Below, piece after piece: positions 35,050 to 44,801 of a DNA stretch of 64,000 bases. How positions within the stretch are numbered: position 1 is the stretch's first letter; the number at the start of each line of letters is the position of its first letter. The stretch covers positions 196,107 through 260,106 of the forward strand of contig NZ_LMGK01000001.1 in assembly GCF_001427125.1 (NCBI RefSeq), in the 5' to 3' direction. The position numbers and the translations under genes are program-made. The notes below the pieces were generated by a model, which had not been told where the DNA came from, did no database searches, and saw only the letters and a list, made by a program, of their open reading frames with translations. This stretch comes from Pseudomonas sp. Root562. GTDB lineage: Bacteria; Pseudomonadota; Gammaproteobacteria; Pseudomonadales; Pseudomonadaceae.

Positions 35050-36522
35050 ATGGCTGTTAACAGCGAACGTGCAGGCAGCAAACCGTTGATCGAGAAACGT
35101 TCGATCGACTACATCCCGGAAGCGGAAAGACACGGTCGTCTGTTCAGCCAGTTCACCCTGTGGATGGGGGCCAACCTGCAAATCACCGCGATTGTTACCG
35201 GAGCCTTGGCCGTGGTGCTGGGCGGTGACGTGTTCTGGTCGTTGATCGGGCTGTTGATCGGTCAAGTGCTCGGTGGCGGCGTGATGGCGCTGCATGCCGC
35301 GCAAGGTCCGAAGCTTGGCTTGCCGCAGATGATCTCGAGCCGGGTACAGTTCGGGGTCTACGGTGCGGCCATCCCGATCGTGCTGGTGTGCCTGATGTAC
35401 CTGGGGTTCACCGCAACGGGAACCGTGTTATCCGGCCAGGCGCTGGGCCAGTTGTTTGGGGTCAGCGACACCGTCGGTATCCTCCTTTTCGCCAGTGTCA
35501 TCGTGCTGGTGACGGTGCTCGGTTATCGGGTGATCCATTGGATCGGTCGAGTCGCCAGTGTCATTGGCGTGATTGCCTTTGTTTATCTGTTCAGCCGTCT
35601 GGTGAGCCAGGTTGACGTTGGCGCCCTGTTGCAAATCCGCCACTTCAGCTGGAGCAGCTTCTTGCTCGCGGTGTCGCTCGCGGCGTCCTGGCAAATCGCC
35701 TTCGGCCCCTACGTGGCTGACTACTCGCGCTACCTGCCGAGCAAGGTTTCCTCGGTGAAAACCTTTTTTGCCGCCGGTGCGGGTTCGGTCATTGGTGCCC
35801 AGGTGGCAATGGTTCTCGGGGTGTTTGCCGCGGCTTCGGCCAACGGCCAATTCGCCGGTCACGAAGTGGCCTACATCGTGGGGCTGGGCGGTACCGGTGC
35901 CACCGCTGCGCTGCTGTACTTCAGCATCGCGTTCGGGAAGGTCACCATTTCCACACTGAACTCCTACGGCAGCTTCATGTGCATCGCGACCATCATCAGC
36001 GGTTTCCGTGGCGAACTGAAGGTCACGCGCCTGCAGCGTCTGGTCTTCGTACTGGCCATCGTCGGTGCCGCGACCCTGATGGCGTTGCTCGGCCAGCACT
36101 CGTTCCTCGGTGCGTTCAAGTCCTTCATCCTGTTCCTGCTGGCGTTCTTCACGCCATGGAGCGCGATCAATCTGGTGGACTACTACTGCATCACCCGCGA
36201 GCGCTACGACGTGCCGGCGCTGGCCGATCCGAACGGGCGCTACGGCCGTTGGAACGCCCTCGGTATCAGCGTCTATGTTTTCGGTGTGCTGGTGCAGCTG
36301 CCGTTCATCGCCACCAAGTTCTACACCGGCCCACTGGTGGCCGCTCTGGGTGATGTGGATATTTCCTGGATCATCGGTCTGGTGCTGCCCGCAGCCGTGT
36401 ATTACGTGTGTGCGAAAAAGTGGCATGGCAGCGTACCCGATCACCTGATTCTGCCGGTCGAGCAGGACAGCGTTGTACAAACCAAAACAATCGGGGCCGG
36501 TCGCGCTGCGGCGCAGGCCTGA
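35050..36522 (+). CDS. NCS1-family (cytosine permease-like) transporter, probable urocanate transporter
   Basis: 490 residues with about twelve transmembrane segments, of the CodB/NCS1 fold (N-terminal YIPEAERHGRLFSQFTLWMGANLQ, then ITAIVTGALAVVLGGDVFWSLIGLLIGQ). Cytosine permeases normally sit with deaminases; this one lies between hutU and hutX, where P. fluorescens hut loci carry a urocanate-specific permease, so urocanate uptake is the best inference. The sequence alone does not fix the substrate. AGAGG precedes the ATG. Confidence 0.87.
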   Translation: MAVNSERAGSKPLIEKRSIDYIPEAERHGRLFSQFTLWMGANLQITAIVTGALAVVLGGDVFWSLIGLLIGQVLGGGVMALHAAQGPKLGLPQMISSRVQFGVYGAAIPIVLVCLMYLGFTATGTVLSGQALGQLFGVSDTVGILLFASVIVLVTVLGYRVIHWIGRVASVIGVIAFVYLFSRLVSQVDVGALLQIRHFSWSSFLLAVSLAASWQIAFGPYVADYSRYLPSKVSSVKTFFAAGAGSVIGAQVAMVLGVFAAASANGQFAGHEVAYIVGLGGTGATAALLYFSIAFGKVTISTLNSYGSFMCIATIISGFRGELKVTRLQRLVFVLAIVGAATLMALLGQHSFLGAFKSFILFLLAFFTPWSAINLVDYYCITRERYDVPALADPNGRYGRWNALGISVYVFGVLVQLPFIATKFYTGPLVAALGDVDISWIIGLVLPAAVYYVCAKKWHGSVPDHLILPVEQDSVVQTKTIGAGRAAAQA

Positions 36523-36591
36523 CTGGACGTGGACAGGGCTGGATGCCTCTTGACTGCCGTAAGCCCATTCATGATTAGGAGCGTCACAACA

Positions 36592-37560
36592 ATGAAATCG
36601 AACAAGACCCTGCTGACCGCATTGCTTTCCATGGGCCTGCTGGCCAGCGCTGGCGCCACTCAGGCGGCGGGTTGGTGCGAGTCGGGCAAACCGGTGAAAT
36701 TCGCCGGCCTGAACTGGGAAAGCGCCATGCTCCTCACTGACGTGATGCAAGTCGTGCTGGAGAAAGGCTACGACTGCAAGACCGACAGCCTGCCGGGCAA
36801 CTCCATCACCATGGAAAACGCCCTGAGCAGTAACGACATCCAGGTGTTCGCCGAAGAGTGGGTCGGCCGTAGCGAGGTCTGGAACAAGGCCGAGAAGGCC
36901 GGCAAGGTCGTCGGTGTCGGCGCGCCGGTGGTCGGTGCGGTCGAAGGCTGGTACGTGCCGCGCTACGTGATCGAAGGCGACGCCAAGCGCAAGCTGGAAG
37001 CCAAGGCGCCGGACCTGAAAACCATTGCCGATCTGGGCAAATATTCCGCCGTGTTCAAGGACGCCGAAGAGCCATCCAAGGGCCGTTTCTACAACTGCCC
37101 GGCTGGCTGGACCTGTGAGCTCGACAACAGTGAGATGCTGAAAAGCTACGGCCTGGAAAGCAGCTACACCAACTTCCGCCCGGGCACTGGCCCGGCGCTG
37201 GATGCCGCCGTGCTGTCGAGCTACAAGCGTGGCGAGCCGATCCTGTTCTACTACTGGTCGCCAACTCCGCTGATGGGCCAGGTCGACGTAGTCAAACTGG
37301 AAGAAAAACCAGGCGTGGACAAGACCGTGACCATCAAGGTCGGCCTGTCCAAGACCTTCCACGACGAAGCCCCGGAATTGGTGGCCGTGCTGGAAAAGGT
37401 CAACCTGCCGATCGACCTGCTGAACCAGAACCTGGGGCGCATGAGCAAGGAACGCATCGAGTCGCCAAAACTGGCGAAGATCTTCCTGAAGGAACATCCT
37501 GAAGTCTGGCACGCATGGGTGAGCGAAGACGCTGCCAAGAAAATCGACGCGGCCTTGTAG
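36592..37560 (+). CDS. hutX: HutX, periplasmic binding protein of the histidine ABC transporter
   Basis: 322 residues of the OpuAC/ProX-type fold used for quaternary amines, here within the hut operon. Signal peptide MKSNKTLLTALLSMGLLASAGATQAA; the mature part has the family segments KFAGLNWESAMLLTDVMQVVLEKGYDC and IQVFAEEWVGRSEVW. The start at 36592 follows TTAGGAGCG. It forms an ABC importer with HutW and HutV; homologues carry L-histidine (and some proline or betaine). Confidence 0.92.
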   Translation: MKSNKTLLTALLSMGLLASAGATQAAGWCESGKPVKFAGLNWESAMLLTDVMQVVLEKGYDCKTDSLPGNSITMENALSSNDIQVFAEEWVGRSEVWNKAEKAGKVVGVGAPVVGAVEGWYVPRYVIEGDAKRKLEAKAPDLKTIADLGKYSAVFKDAEEPSKGRFYNCPAGWTCELDNSEMLKSYGLESSYTNFRPGTGPALDAAVLSSYKRGEPILFYYWSPTPLMGQVDVVKLEEKPGVDKTVTIKVGLSKTFHDEAPELVAVLEKVNLPIDLLNQNLGRMSKERIESPKLAKIFLKEHPEVWHAWVSEDAAKKIDAAL

Positions 37561-37630
37561 GTCGAGTTTCTCCGGCTGTCGGCAACGGCAGTCGGACGCT
37601 TGATCGCAACCCCTTGATTGAGAGTCTCTT

Positions 37631-38482
37631 ATGTTTCCCGAAAGCTTTACCTTTTCCATCGCCGACTGGGTCAACGGTTGGGTCGATTCGCTGGTGACCA
37701 ACTACGGCGACGTGTTCCGCAGCATCTCCGATACGCTGCTGTGGGCCATCGTCAATCTCGAAGGCCTGCTGCGTGCCGCGCCATGGTGGCTGATGCTGGC
37801 GATCGTCGCGGGCGTTGCCTGGCATGCGACCCGTAAAGTCGTGACCACTGCCGTCATTGTCGGCCTGCTGTTCCTGGTGGGCGCGGTCGGCCTCTGGGAC
37901 AAACTGATGCAGACCCTGGCGCTGATGATGGTGGCGACGGTCATATCGGTGCTGATCGGCATTCCGCTGGGCATCCTGTCGGCGCGCAGCAATCGCCTGC
38001 GTTCGGTACTGATGCCGCTGCTGGACATCATGCAGACGATGCCGAGCTTCGTGTACTTGATCCCGGTATTGATGCTGTTCGGTCTGGGCAAGGTCCCGGC
38101 GATTTTCGCCACGGTGATCTACGCCGCGCCGCCGCTGATCCGCCTGACTGACCTGGGCATTCGCCAGGTCGACGGCGAAGTGATGGAAGCGATCAATGCC
38201 TTCGGCGCCAACCGCTGGCAGCAACTGTTCGGCGTGCAACTGCCGCTGGCCCTGCCGAGCATCATGGCGGGTATCAACCAGACAACCATGATGGCCCTGT
38301 CGATGGTGGTGATCGCCTCGATGATCGGTGCCCGTGGTTTGGGTGAAGACGTGCTGGTGGGGATTCAGACCCTCAACGTCGGACGTGGCCTTGAAGCCGG
38401 TCTGGCGATCGTGATTCTGGCTGTGGTGATCGACCGCATTACACAGGCGTACGGTCGCGCACGGCATGAGGTGAGCAAATGA
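37631..38482 (+). CDS. hutW: HutW, ABC transporter permease
   Basis: 283 residues, ProW-like. Six or seven hydrophobic segments; the EAA loop that contacts the ATPase is visible as MEAINAFGANRWQQLFGVQLPLALPSIMAG by position (about 186-215). It overlaps hutV by four bases (ATGA). Confidence 0.93.
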   Translation: MFPESFTFSIADWVNGWVDSLVTNYGDVFRSISDTLLWAIVNLEGLLRAAPWWLMLAIVAGVAWHATRKVVTTAVIVGLLFLVGAVGLWDKLMQTLALMMVATVISVLIGIPLGILSARSNRLRSVLMPLLDIMQTMPSFVYLIPVLMLFGLGKVPAIFATVIYAAPPLIRLTDLGIRQVDGEVMEAINAFGANRWQQLFGVQLPLALPSIMAGINQTTMMALSMVVIASMIGARGLGEDVLVGIQTLNVGRGLEAGLAIVILAVVIDRITQAYGRARHEVSK

Positions 38483-39309
38483 ACAACGCAACCGTGAGCA
38501 AGATCGAAGTCAAAAACGTCTTCAAGATTTTCGGCAACCGTTCCAAAGACGCGCTGGCCATGGTCGGCCAGGGCAAGACCAAAGAACAGGTGCTGGCCGA
38601 AACCGGCTGCGTGGTCGGGGTCAACGATCTGTCCTTGAGCATCGGCAGCGGCGAGATTTTCGTGATCATGGGCTTGTCGGGCTCCGGCAAGTCGACGCTG
38701 GTACGCCACTTCAATCGCCTGATCGACCCGACCAGCGGTGCGATCCTGGTGGACGGTGTGGACATCCTGCAATACGACATGGAAGCCCTGCGCGAATTTC
38801 GCCGGCGCAAGATCAGCATGGTGTTCCAGAGCTTCGGCCTGTTGCCGCACAAGAGCGTGCTGGACAACGTTGCCTACGGCCTGAAAGTCCGTGGCGAAAG
38901 CAAAGCCCTGTGCAACGAACGCGCGCTGCACTGGATCAACACCGTGGGCCTCAAGGGCTACGAAAACAAATACCCGCACCAGCTCTCGGGTGGCATGCGT
39001 CAGCGCGTGGGCCTGGCCCGTGCATTGGCGGCCGACACCGACATCATCCTGATGGACGAAGCCTTCAGTGCTCTCGATCCGCTGATCCGCGCCGAGATGC
39101 AGGACCAGTTGCTGGAGCTGCAAAAGACCCTGCACAAGACCATCGTCTTCATCACCCACGACCTCGACGAGGCCGTACGCATCGGCAATCGCATCGCGAT
39201 CCTCAAGGACGGCCGCCTGATCCAGGTCGGCACGCCGAAAGAGATCCTGCATTCGCCGGCGGATGAATATGTCGACCGGTTCGTGCAGCGGCGGGCTGCG
39301 GTGGTCTAA
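38479..39309 (+). CDS. hutV: HutV, ABC transporter ATPase
   Basis: 276 residues. Walker A GLSGSGKST (65-73), Q-loop VFQSFGLLPH, signature LSGGMRQRVGLARAL, Walker B IILMDEAFSALD and switch His in FITHDLDEA are all present. Unlike enterobacterial ProV (about 400 aa) it stops after the nucleotide-binding domain, with no tandem CBS domains, so osmotic gating by CBS is not expected. Start ATG overlaps hutW. Confidence 0.95.
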   Translation: MNNATVSKIEVKNVFKIFGNRSKDALAMVGQGKTKEQVLAETGCVVGVNDLSLSIGSGEIFVIMGLSGSGKSTLVRHFNRLIDPTSGAILVDGVDILQYDMEALREFRRRKISMVFQSFGLLPHKSVLDNVAYGLKVRGESKALCNERALHWINTVGLKGYENKYPHQLSGGMRQRVGLARALAADTDIILMDEAFSALDPLIRAEMQDQLLELQKTLHKTIVFITHDLDEAVRIGNRIAILKDGRLIQVGTPKEILHSPADEYVDRFVQRRAAVV

Positions 39310-39327
39310 AAACTGGCGGTGTCTGTA

Positions 39328-39436
39328 CCGGCCCCATCGCTGGCAAGCCAGCTCCCACAGTGTTCTGGTGTGTGAACACAATAGGGGCAATATGACCCGT
39401 CCCTGTGGGAGCTGGCTTGCCAGCGATGAGGCCGGT
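39328..39436. repeat. REPIN-like inverted repeat inside the hut operon (hutV-hutH1 gap)
   Basis: ACCGGCCCCATCGCTGGCAA and its mirror GCCAGCGATGAGGCCGGT with the GTGGGAGCTGGCTTGCC core. It fills most of the 168-bp gap. Confidence 0.92.
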
Positions 39437-39477
39437 GAAGTTGCATCAATATTCAGGTTGTAAGCACGAGGTTGAAG

Positions 39478-41001
39478 ATGTCCCAGGCTGAAAAAATCGT
39501 TATCGCCGACGCGCCGTTGCGTTGGCAGGATGTGGTTGCCGTAGCCCGCCATGGCGCACAGCTCGAGCTGTCGGCGCAGGTGTGGGACCGCATCGAAAAC
39601 GCCCAGGCGATCGTCCAGCGCATCGTCGCCAGCGGCGAGCGCGCCTACGGCGTGAACACCGGCCTGGGCGCCTTGTGCAACGTCTCGCTCAAAGACGAAC
39701 AACTCAGCCAACTCTCGCGCAACACCTTGCTCAGCCATGCCTGTGGCGTTGGCGCACCGCTGGCCGACGAGCAGACGCGCGCAATCATCTGCGCTGCCAT
39801 CCGCAATTACAGCCAGGGAAAATCCGGCATTCACCGCCGGGTCGTCGAAGCGCTGCTGGCGCTGCTCAATCGCGGTATCACCCCACAAGTGCCCTCTCAG
39901 GGCTCGGTTGGCTACCTGACCCACATGGCGCACATCGGCATTGCGCTGCTGGGCGTCGGCAACGTCAGCTATCGCGGGCAAATCGTGCCGGCGCAGCAGG
40001 CGCTGGCGCAAGAAGGCCTGCAACCGGTCCAGCTCGGTGCCAAGGACGGTCTGTGCCTGGTCAACGGCACCCCGTGCATGACCGGCCTCAGCAGCCTGGC
40101 AATTGCCGACGCCACGCGTCTGTTGCAGTGGGCCGACGTAATCAGTGCCATGAGCTTCGAAGCCCAGCGTGGCCAGATCGCCGCATTCGATGCCGAGATC
40201 ATCGCGCTCAAGCCGCACCCGGGTATGCAACAGGTCGGCATCAACCTGCGCGCGCTGCTCGATGGCAGTGAAGTGATCGCCCAGAGCAAAGGCATTCGCA
40301 CCCAGGATGCCTTGAGCATCCGCTCGATTCCCCAAGTGCATGGCGCCGCTCGCGATCAACTCGAGCATGCGATCAAACAGATTGAAATCGAACTCAACGG
40401 CTGCACCGATAACCCGCTGCTGTTGGGTACGCCGGACAACTTCCGCGTCATGTCCCAAGCCAACCCGCACGGCCAGTCCGTGGCGCTGGCGGCGGATCTG
40501 CTGGCCATCGCCATGGCGGAAATCGGCTCCATCGCCGAGCGTCGCCTGGATCGTTTGATCAACCCGCACGTCAGTGGTCTGCCGGCGTTTCTGGTGGCCA
40601 ATCCGGGGGTGAACTCCGGAATGATGATCGTGCAATACGTCGCCGCTTCGCTGTGTGCGGAAAACCGCCAACTGGCGCAACCCGCGGTGCTGGACAACTA
40701 CGTGACCTCGGGCCTGCAGGAAGATCACCTGAGCCTGGGCACCAACGCCGCGCTGAAACTGCATCGCGCGCTGGAAAACTGCACGCAGATCCTCGCCATC
40801 GAGTACCTGTTGGCGGCCCAGGCATTCGAATTCCTCAAGGAACAACGCTTCGGCGCTGGTACCGATGCCGCCTGGCGTCTGCTGCGTGAACGTGTGCCAG
40901 CCTACGATCAGGATCGTTGGCTGGCGCCGGACATTGCCGCCGCTGCTGCTGTACTGAAAGAACCGAATTTGTTGCACAAGGCTTTACCGAACCTCAACTG
41001 A
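39478..41001 (+). CDS. hutH1: HutH1, histidase-family paralogue lacking the MIO-forming Ala-Ser-Gly
   Basis: 507 residues, full length for the HAL/PAL/TAL family. Start ATG at 39478, with GAGG six bases upstream (a TTG at 39472 is less likely). The family motif [14 protein letters not shown] reads GSVGYLTHMAH here (142-152): aligned with HutH2, exactly Ala-Ser-Gly is missing, so the methylidene-imidazolone cofactor cannot form. Compared with HutH2, the active-site Tyr (Y281) is L279 and F330 is P330, while Y57, H87, N196, Q276, R282 and the QEDH glutamate remain. Frame, ribosome site and codon use are intact, so it is not a decaying pseudogene. Ammonia-lyase activity is not expected; a regulatory, binding or hetero-oligomer role is possible. 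Confidence 0.9.
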   Translation: MSQAEKIVIADAPLRWQDVVAVARHGAQLELSAQVWDRIENAQAIVQRIVASGERAYGVNTGLGALCNVSLKDEQLSQLSRNTLLSHACGVGAPLADEQTRAIICAAIRNYSQGKSGIHRRVVEALLALLNRGITPQVPSQGSVGYLTHMAHIGIALLGVGNVSYRGQIVPAQQALAQEGLQPVQLGAKDGLCLVNGTPCMTGLSSLAIADATRLLQWADVISAMSFEAQRGQIAAFDAEIIALKPHPGMQQVGINLRALLDGSEVIAQSKGIRTQDALSIRSIPQVHGAARDQLEHAIKQIEIELNGCTDNPLLLGTPDNFRVMSQANPHGQSVALAADLLAIAMAEIGSIAERRLDRLINPHVSGLPAFLVANPGVNSGMMIVQYVAASLCAENRQLAQPAVLDNYVTSGLQEDHLSLGTNAALKLHRALENCTQILAIEYLLAAQAFEFLKEQRFGAGTDAAWRLLRERVPAYDQDRWLAPDIAAAAAVLKEPNLLHKALPNLN

Positions 41002-41118
41002 TTTCAACATAAGCCAGCGTGCCAAGGCGCCAGCCCCCCAAAAGGTGGGAAGCGACGGACAACGGACATCTCCGGAGCGTCTGGTTAGTTAATAAAAACT
41101 CTCAAAAGGAGAATGAAT

Positions 41119-42651
41119 GTGACTGCGCTTAATTTGATCCCTGGCCAACTGACGCTCGCTCAACTGCGTGATGTCTATCAGCAACCGGTGCAACTGACCC
41201 TCGACAACAGCGCATCAAGGCAGATCGAAGCCAGCGTTGCCTGCGTGGAGCAGATCCTCGCCGAAAACCGCACGGCCTACGGCATCAACACCGGTTTCGG
41301 CCTGCTGGCTTCGACCCGAATCGCCAGCGAAGACCTGGAAAACCTCCAGCGCTCGCTGGTGTTGTCCCATGCGGCGGGTGTTGGCCAGCCGATCAGCGAC
41401 GATCTGGTCCGACTGATCATGGTGCTCAAGGTCAACAGCCTCAGCCGTGGTTTCTCCGGCATCCGCCGGGTGGTGATCGACGCGCTGATCGCGCTGATCA
41501 ATGCCGAGGTTTACCCGCACATTCCATTGAAAGGTTCGGTCGGTGCATCCGGTGACCTGGCGCCATTGGCCCACATGTCGCTGGTGCTGCTGGGCGAAGG
41601 CAAGGCGCGCTACAAGGGCGAGTGGATGGAAGCCACCGAAGCGCTGAAAGTCGCCGGCTTGACCCCGCTGACCCTGGCGGCGAAAGAAGGTTTGGCACTG
41701 CTCAATGGCACCCAAGTGTCCACTGCGTTTGCCTTGCGTGGCCTGTTCGAGGGTGAAGACCTGTTCGCCGGTGCCCTGGCGCTGGGCGGCCTGACCGTTG
41801 AGGCGGTATTGGGCTCGCGCTCGCCGTTCGACGCACGCATCCACGCGGCCCGTGGCCAGAAAGGCCAGATCGACGCCGCCGCCGCGTATCGCGACCTGCT
41901 GGGTGAGCGCAGCGAAGTCTCCGATTCCCATGAAAACTGCGAGAAGGTTCAGGATCCGTACTCCCTGCGTTGCCAGCCACAAGTCATGGGCGCCTGCCTG
42001 ACCCAATTCCGTCAGGCGGCCGAAGTGCTGGCCGTCGAAGCCAACGCTGTGTCGGACAACCCGCTGGTATTCGCTGCTGAAGGCGACGTGATTTCCGGTG
42101 GCAACTTCCACGCCGAGCCGGTGGCGATGGCCGCGGACAACATGGCCTTGGCCATTGCGGAAATCGGCTCCCTGAGCGAGCGCCGTATCTCGCTGATGAT
42201 GGACAAGCACATGTCGCAATTGCCGCCGTTCCTGGTGGCCAACGGTGGTGTGAACTCCGGTTTCATGATCGCCCAGGTGACGGCCGCGGCACTGGCCAGC
42301 GAAAACAAGGCGCTGTCCCATCCGCACTCGGTGGACAGCCTGCCGACCTCCGCCAACCAGGAAGACCACGTGTCCATGGCTCCGGCAGCCGGCAAGCGCC
42401 TGTGGGAAATGGCCGAGAACACTCGCGGGATTCTCGCGGTTGAATGGCTGGCAGCGGTTCAGGGTCTGGATCTGCGCAATGGTCTGAAGACCTCGCCGAA
42501 GCTGGAGCAGGCTCGGGCGATTCTGCGCAAGGAAGTGCCGTTTTATGAGAAGGACCGGTTCTTTGCACCGGATATCAATGCGGCGACCGAGTTGTTGGCT
42601 TCGCGTTGCCTGAGCGAACTGGTGTCGGCGAAATTGCTGCCTAGCCTCTAA
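41119..42651 (+). CDS. hutH: Histidine ammonia-lyase HutH2 (active histidase)
   Basis: 510 residues. It deaminates L-histidine to urocanate. The MIO triad A143-S144-G145 is in [15 protein letters not shown]54, H84, N196, Y281, R284, F330 and E415 are all in place. Two starts are possible: ATG 41113 lies only two bases from AGGA, while GTG 41119 ([11 protein letters not shown]) has the GGAG at seven bases and gives the usual 510 aa, so the GTG is preferred. AATAAAAA (41091-41098) before the ribosome site resembles a Crc/Hfq target. No permease gene separates it from hutH1. Confidence 0.97.
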   Translation: MTALNLIPGQLTLAQLRDVYQQPVQLTLDNSASRQIEASVACVEQILAENRTAYGINTGFGLLASTRIASEDLENLQRSLVLSHAAGVGQPISDDLVRLIMVLKVNSLSRGFSGIRRVVIDALIALINAEVYPHIPLKGSVGASGDLAPLAHMSLVLLGEGKARYKGEWMEATEALKVAGLTPLTLAAKEGLALLNGTQVSTAFALRGLFEGEDLFAGALALGGLTVEAVLGSRSPFDARIHAARGQKGQIDAAAAYRDLLGERSEVSDSHENCEKVQDPYSLRCQPQVMGACLTQFRQAAEVLAVEANAVSDNPLVFAAEGDVISGGNFHAEPVAMAADNMALAIAEIGSLSERRISLMMDKHMSQLPPFLVANGGVNSGFMIAQVTAAALASENKALSHPHSVDSLPTSANQEDHVSMAPAAGKRLWEMAENTRGILAVEWLAAVQGLDLRNGLKTSPKLEQARAILRKEVPFYEKDRFFAPDINAATELLASRCLSELVSAKLLPSL

Positions 42652-42662
42652 CCCCACCCACC

Positions 42663-42765
42663 GATCGTTCCCACGCTCTGCGTGGGAATGCAGCCCGTGA
42701 CGCTCCGCGTCACTGGACGCAGAGCGTCCCTTGAGGCATTCCCACGCGGAGCATGGGAACGATCA
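42663..42765. repeat. BIME-like repeat inside the hut operon (hutH2-hutI gap)
   Basis: GATCGTTCCCACGCTCTGCG / GGAGCATGGGAACGATC arms with internal GTGACGCTCCGCGTCAC. It ends 18 bp before the hutI start and directly abuts its ribosome site. Confidence 0.93.
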
Positions 42766-42782
42766 AAGACGAGGAACTCGGG

Positions 42783-43988
42783 ATGAAAACCCTCTGGCAA
42801 CACTGCCACGTCGCAACCATGGCGCAGGGCGTTTACTCGATCATCGAGGACGCCGCCATCGTGACGTCCGGTGCACTCATCGAGTGGATCGGCCCTCGCG
42901 CCGAACTGCCGGCGGGCGAATACCCGGCGGTCAACGATTTGAAAGGGGCCTGGGTCACGCCGGGCCTGATTGACTGCCACACGCATACAGTGTTCGGCGG
43001 CAACCGCAGCGGTGAATTCGAGCAGCGGCTGCAAGGCGTCAGCTACGCGGAAATCGCCGCAGCCGGGGGTGGAATCGCCAGCACCGTGCGCGCCACTCGT
43101 GCTGCCAGCGAAGATGAACTGTTCGCCAGTGCCGCCAAGCGTCTGAAAAGCCTGATGCGTGATGGTGTCACCAGCATTGAAATCAAATCCGGCTACGGCC
43201 TGGACCTGGCCAACGAACGCAAGATGTTGCGCGTGGCCCGTCGTCTCGGTGCCGAACTGCCGGTCAGCGTGCGCAGCACCTGCCTGGCGGCGCACGCCTT
43301 GCCACCGGAATACAAGGATCGTGCTGACGACTACATCGAGCACATCTGCGCAGAAATGCTCCCGGCCCTGGCCGCCGAAGGGTTGGTGGACGCGGTGGAC
43401 GCGTTCTGTGAATACCTGGCGTTCTCGCCGGAGCAGGTCGAGCGTGTTTTCATCACTGCCCGGGAATTGGGTTTACCAGTGAAACTCCACGCCGAACAAT
43501 TGTCGTCGTTGCACGGTTCGAGTCTGGCCGCGCGTTACCACGCATTGTCCGCCGATCACCTGGAATTCATGACCGAAGACGACGCCATCGCCATGGCCGA
43601 GGCCGGCACGGTCGCCGTGCTGCTGCCCGGAGCCTTTTACTTTCTGCGCGAAACCCAATTGCCGCCGATGGATGCCCTGCGCAAACACGGGGTAAAAATC
43701 GCCATCGCCAGCGACCTCAATCCGGGCACATCGCCGGGACTGTCGCTACGCCTGATGCTGAACATGGCGTGTACCTGTTTCCGCATGACCCCGGAAGAGG
43801 CCCTGGCCGGCGCGACCCTTCATGCCGCCACTGCCTTGGGCATGGCCGACACCCACGGCTCACTGGAGGCCGGCAAGGTCGCGGATTTCGTCGCCTGGCA
43901 AATCGATCGTCCGGCCGACCTGTGTTACTGGCTGGGCGGCGACCTGGAAAAACGCGTCGTGCGTCACGGCGTCGAAACGAGTCTGTAG
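42783..43988 (+). CDS. hutI: Imidazolonepropionase HutI
   Basis: 401 residues, amidohydrolase fold. It hydrolyses imidazolone propionate to N-formimidoylglutamate. Metal motif [12 protein letters not shown] (about 68-79), [12 protein letters not shown] (about 237-248) and [11 protein letters not shown] (about 314-324) are present. The ATG at 42783 follows GAGG by eight bases; the longer frame starts inside the repeat. Ten bases separate it from hutG. Confidence 0.97.
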   Translation: MKTLWQHCHVATMAQGVYSIIEDAAIVTSGALIEWIGPRAELPAGEYPAVNDLKGAWVTPGLIDCHTHTVFGGNRSGEFEQRLQGVSYAEIAAAGGGIASTVRATRAASEDELFASAAKRLKSLMRDGVTSIEIKSGYGLDLANERKMLRVARRLGAELPVSVRSTCLAAHALPPEYKDRADDYIEHICAEMLPALAAEGLVDAVDAFCEYLAFSPEQVERVFITARELGLPVKLHAEQLSSLHGSSLAARYHALSADHLEFMTEDDAIAMAEAGTVAVLLPGAFYFLRETQLPPMDALRKHGVKIAIASDLNPGTSPGLSLRLMLNMACTCFRMTPEEALAGATLHAATALGMADTHGSLEAGKVADFVAWQIDRPADLCYWLGGDLEKRVVRHGVETSL

Positions 43989-43998
43989 GAGAGCAGTT

Positions 43999-44799
43999 GT
44001 GGATAAGGTTCTGAACTTCAAACAAGGCCGCGTACCGCTGCTGATCAGCATGCCCCACGCCGGTGTTCGCCTGACGCCTGCAGTCGAAGCCGGGCTGATA
44101 CCCGACGCGAAAAGCCTGCCGGACACCGACTGGCACATCCCGCAGCTTTACGATTTCGCCGCCGAGCTGGGTGCCAGCACCCTGGCCGCCGAGTATTCGC
44201 GTTTCGTCATCGACCTCAACCGGCCGTCCGACGACAAACCTTTATACGTCGGCGCTACCACCGGCCTGTATCCGGCGACGCTGTTCGATGGCATTCCATT
44301 GTTCCGTGAGGGTATGGAACCTTCGAAAGAGGAGCGTGCGACGTATCTGCAGCAGATCTGGACGCCATATCACAGCACCTTGCAAAACGAGCTGGCGCGC
44401 CTCAAAGCCGAGTTCGGTTACGCGCTGCTGTTCGATGCACATTCGATCCGCTCGATCATCCCGCACCTGTTCGACGGCAAGTTGCCGGACTTCAACCTCG
44501 GCACTTTCAACGGCGCCAGTTGTGACCCGCAGTTGGCCGGTCAGCTGGAAGCCATCTGCGCGCGCCACGGCGACTACAGCCATGTGCTTAACGGTCGCTT
44601 CAAGGGCGGTCACATCACCCGACACTACGGTAATCCAGCCGAAAACATCCATGCCGTGCAATTGGAGTTGGGCCAGTGCACGTACATGGAAGAATTCGAG
44701 CCGTTCCGCTATCGAGCGGATCTGGCAGAGCCGACGCGGGTGGTGTTGAAGGAACTGCTGCAAGGCTTGCTCGCATGGGGCGAGCAACACTACCGGTGA
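43999..44799 (+). CDS. hutG: N-formylglutamate deformylase HutG
   Basis: 266 residues, FGase family. It releases formate and glutamate from N-formylglutamate, completing the pathway with HutF. Conserved SMPHAGVRLTP near residue 16, DLNRPSDD and FDAHSIRSIIPHLFDGKLPDFNLGT by position (about 145-170). GTG start at 43999 with AGGAG seven bases upstream; the open frame upstream is out of phase with hutI and not real. Confidence 0.96.
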   Translation: MDKVLNFKQGRVPLLISMPHAGVRLTPAVEAGLIPDAKSLPDTDWHIPQLYDFAAELGASTLAAEYSRFVIDLNRPSDDKPLYVGATTGLYPATLFDGIPLFREGMEPSKEERATYLQQIWTPYHSTLQNELARLKAEFGYALLFDAHSIRSIIPHLFDGKLPDFNLGTFNGASCDPQLAGQLEAICARHGDYSHVLNGRFKGGHITRHYGNPAENIHAVQLELGQCTYMEEFEPFRYRADLAEPTRVVLKELLQGLLAWGEQHYR

Positions 44800-44801
44800 C
44801 T

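Noticed and set aside
35428..37701. 757-aa minus-strand frame opposite the permease and hutX
   Set aside because: Antisense shadow; contradicts intact family proteins on the plus strand.
38365..40977. 870-aa open frame on the minus strand across hutW, hutV and hutH1
   Set aside because: Antisense shadow of three well-supported genes in GC-rich DNA; no recognisable domain, low complexity rich in His/Gln/Asp/Val.
39478..41001. hutH1 as a pseudogene
   Set aside because: Reading frame, length, ribosome site and most pocket residues are intact; the loss is confined to specific catalytic positions.
42753..42782. Earlier start of hutI inside the repeat
   Set aside because: The ATG at 42783 has a GAGG at the right distance and gives the family N-terminus.
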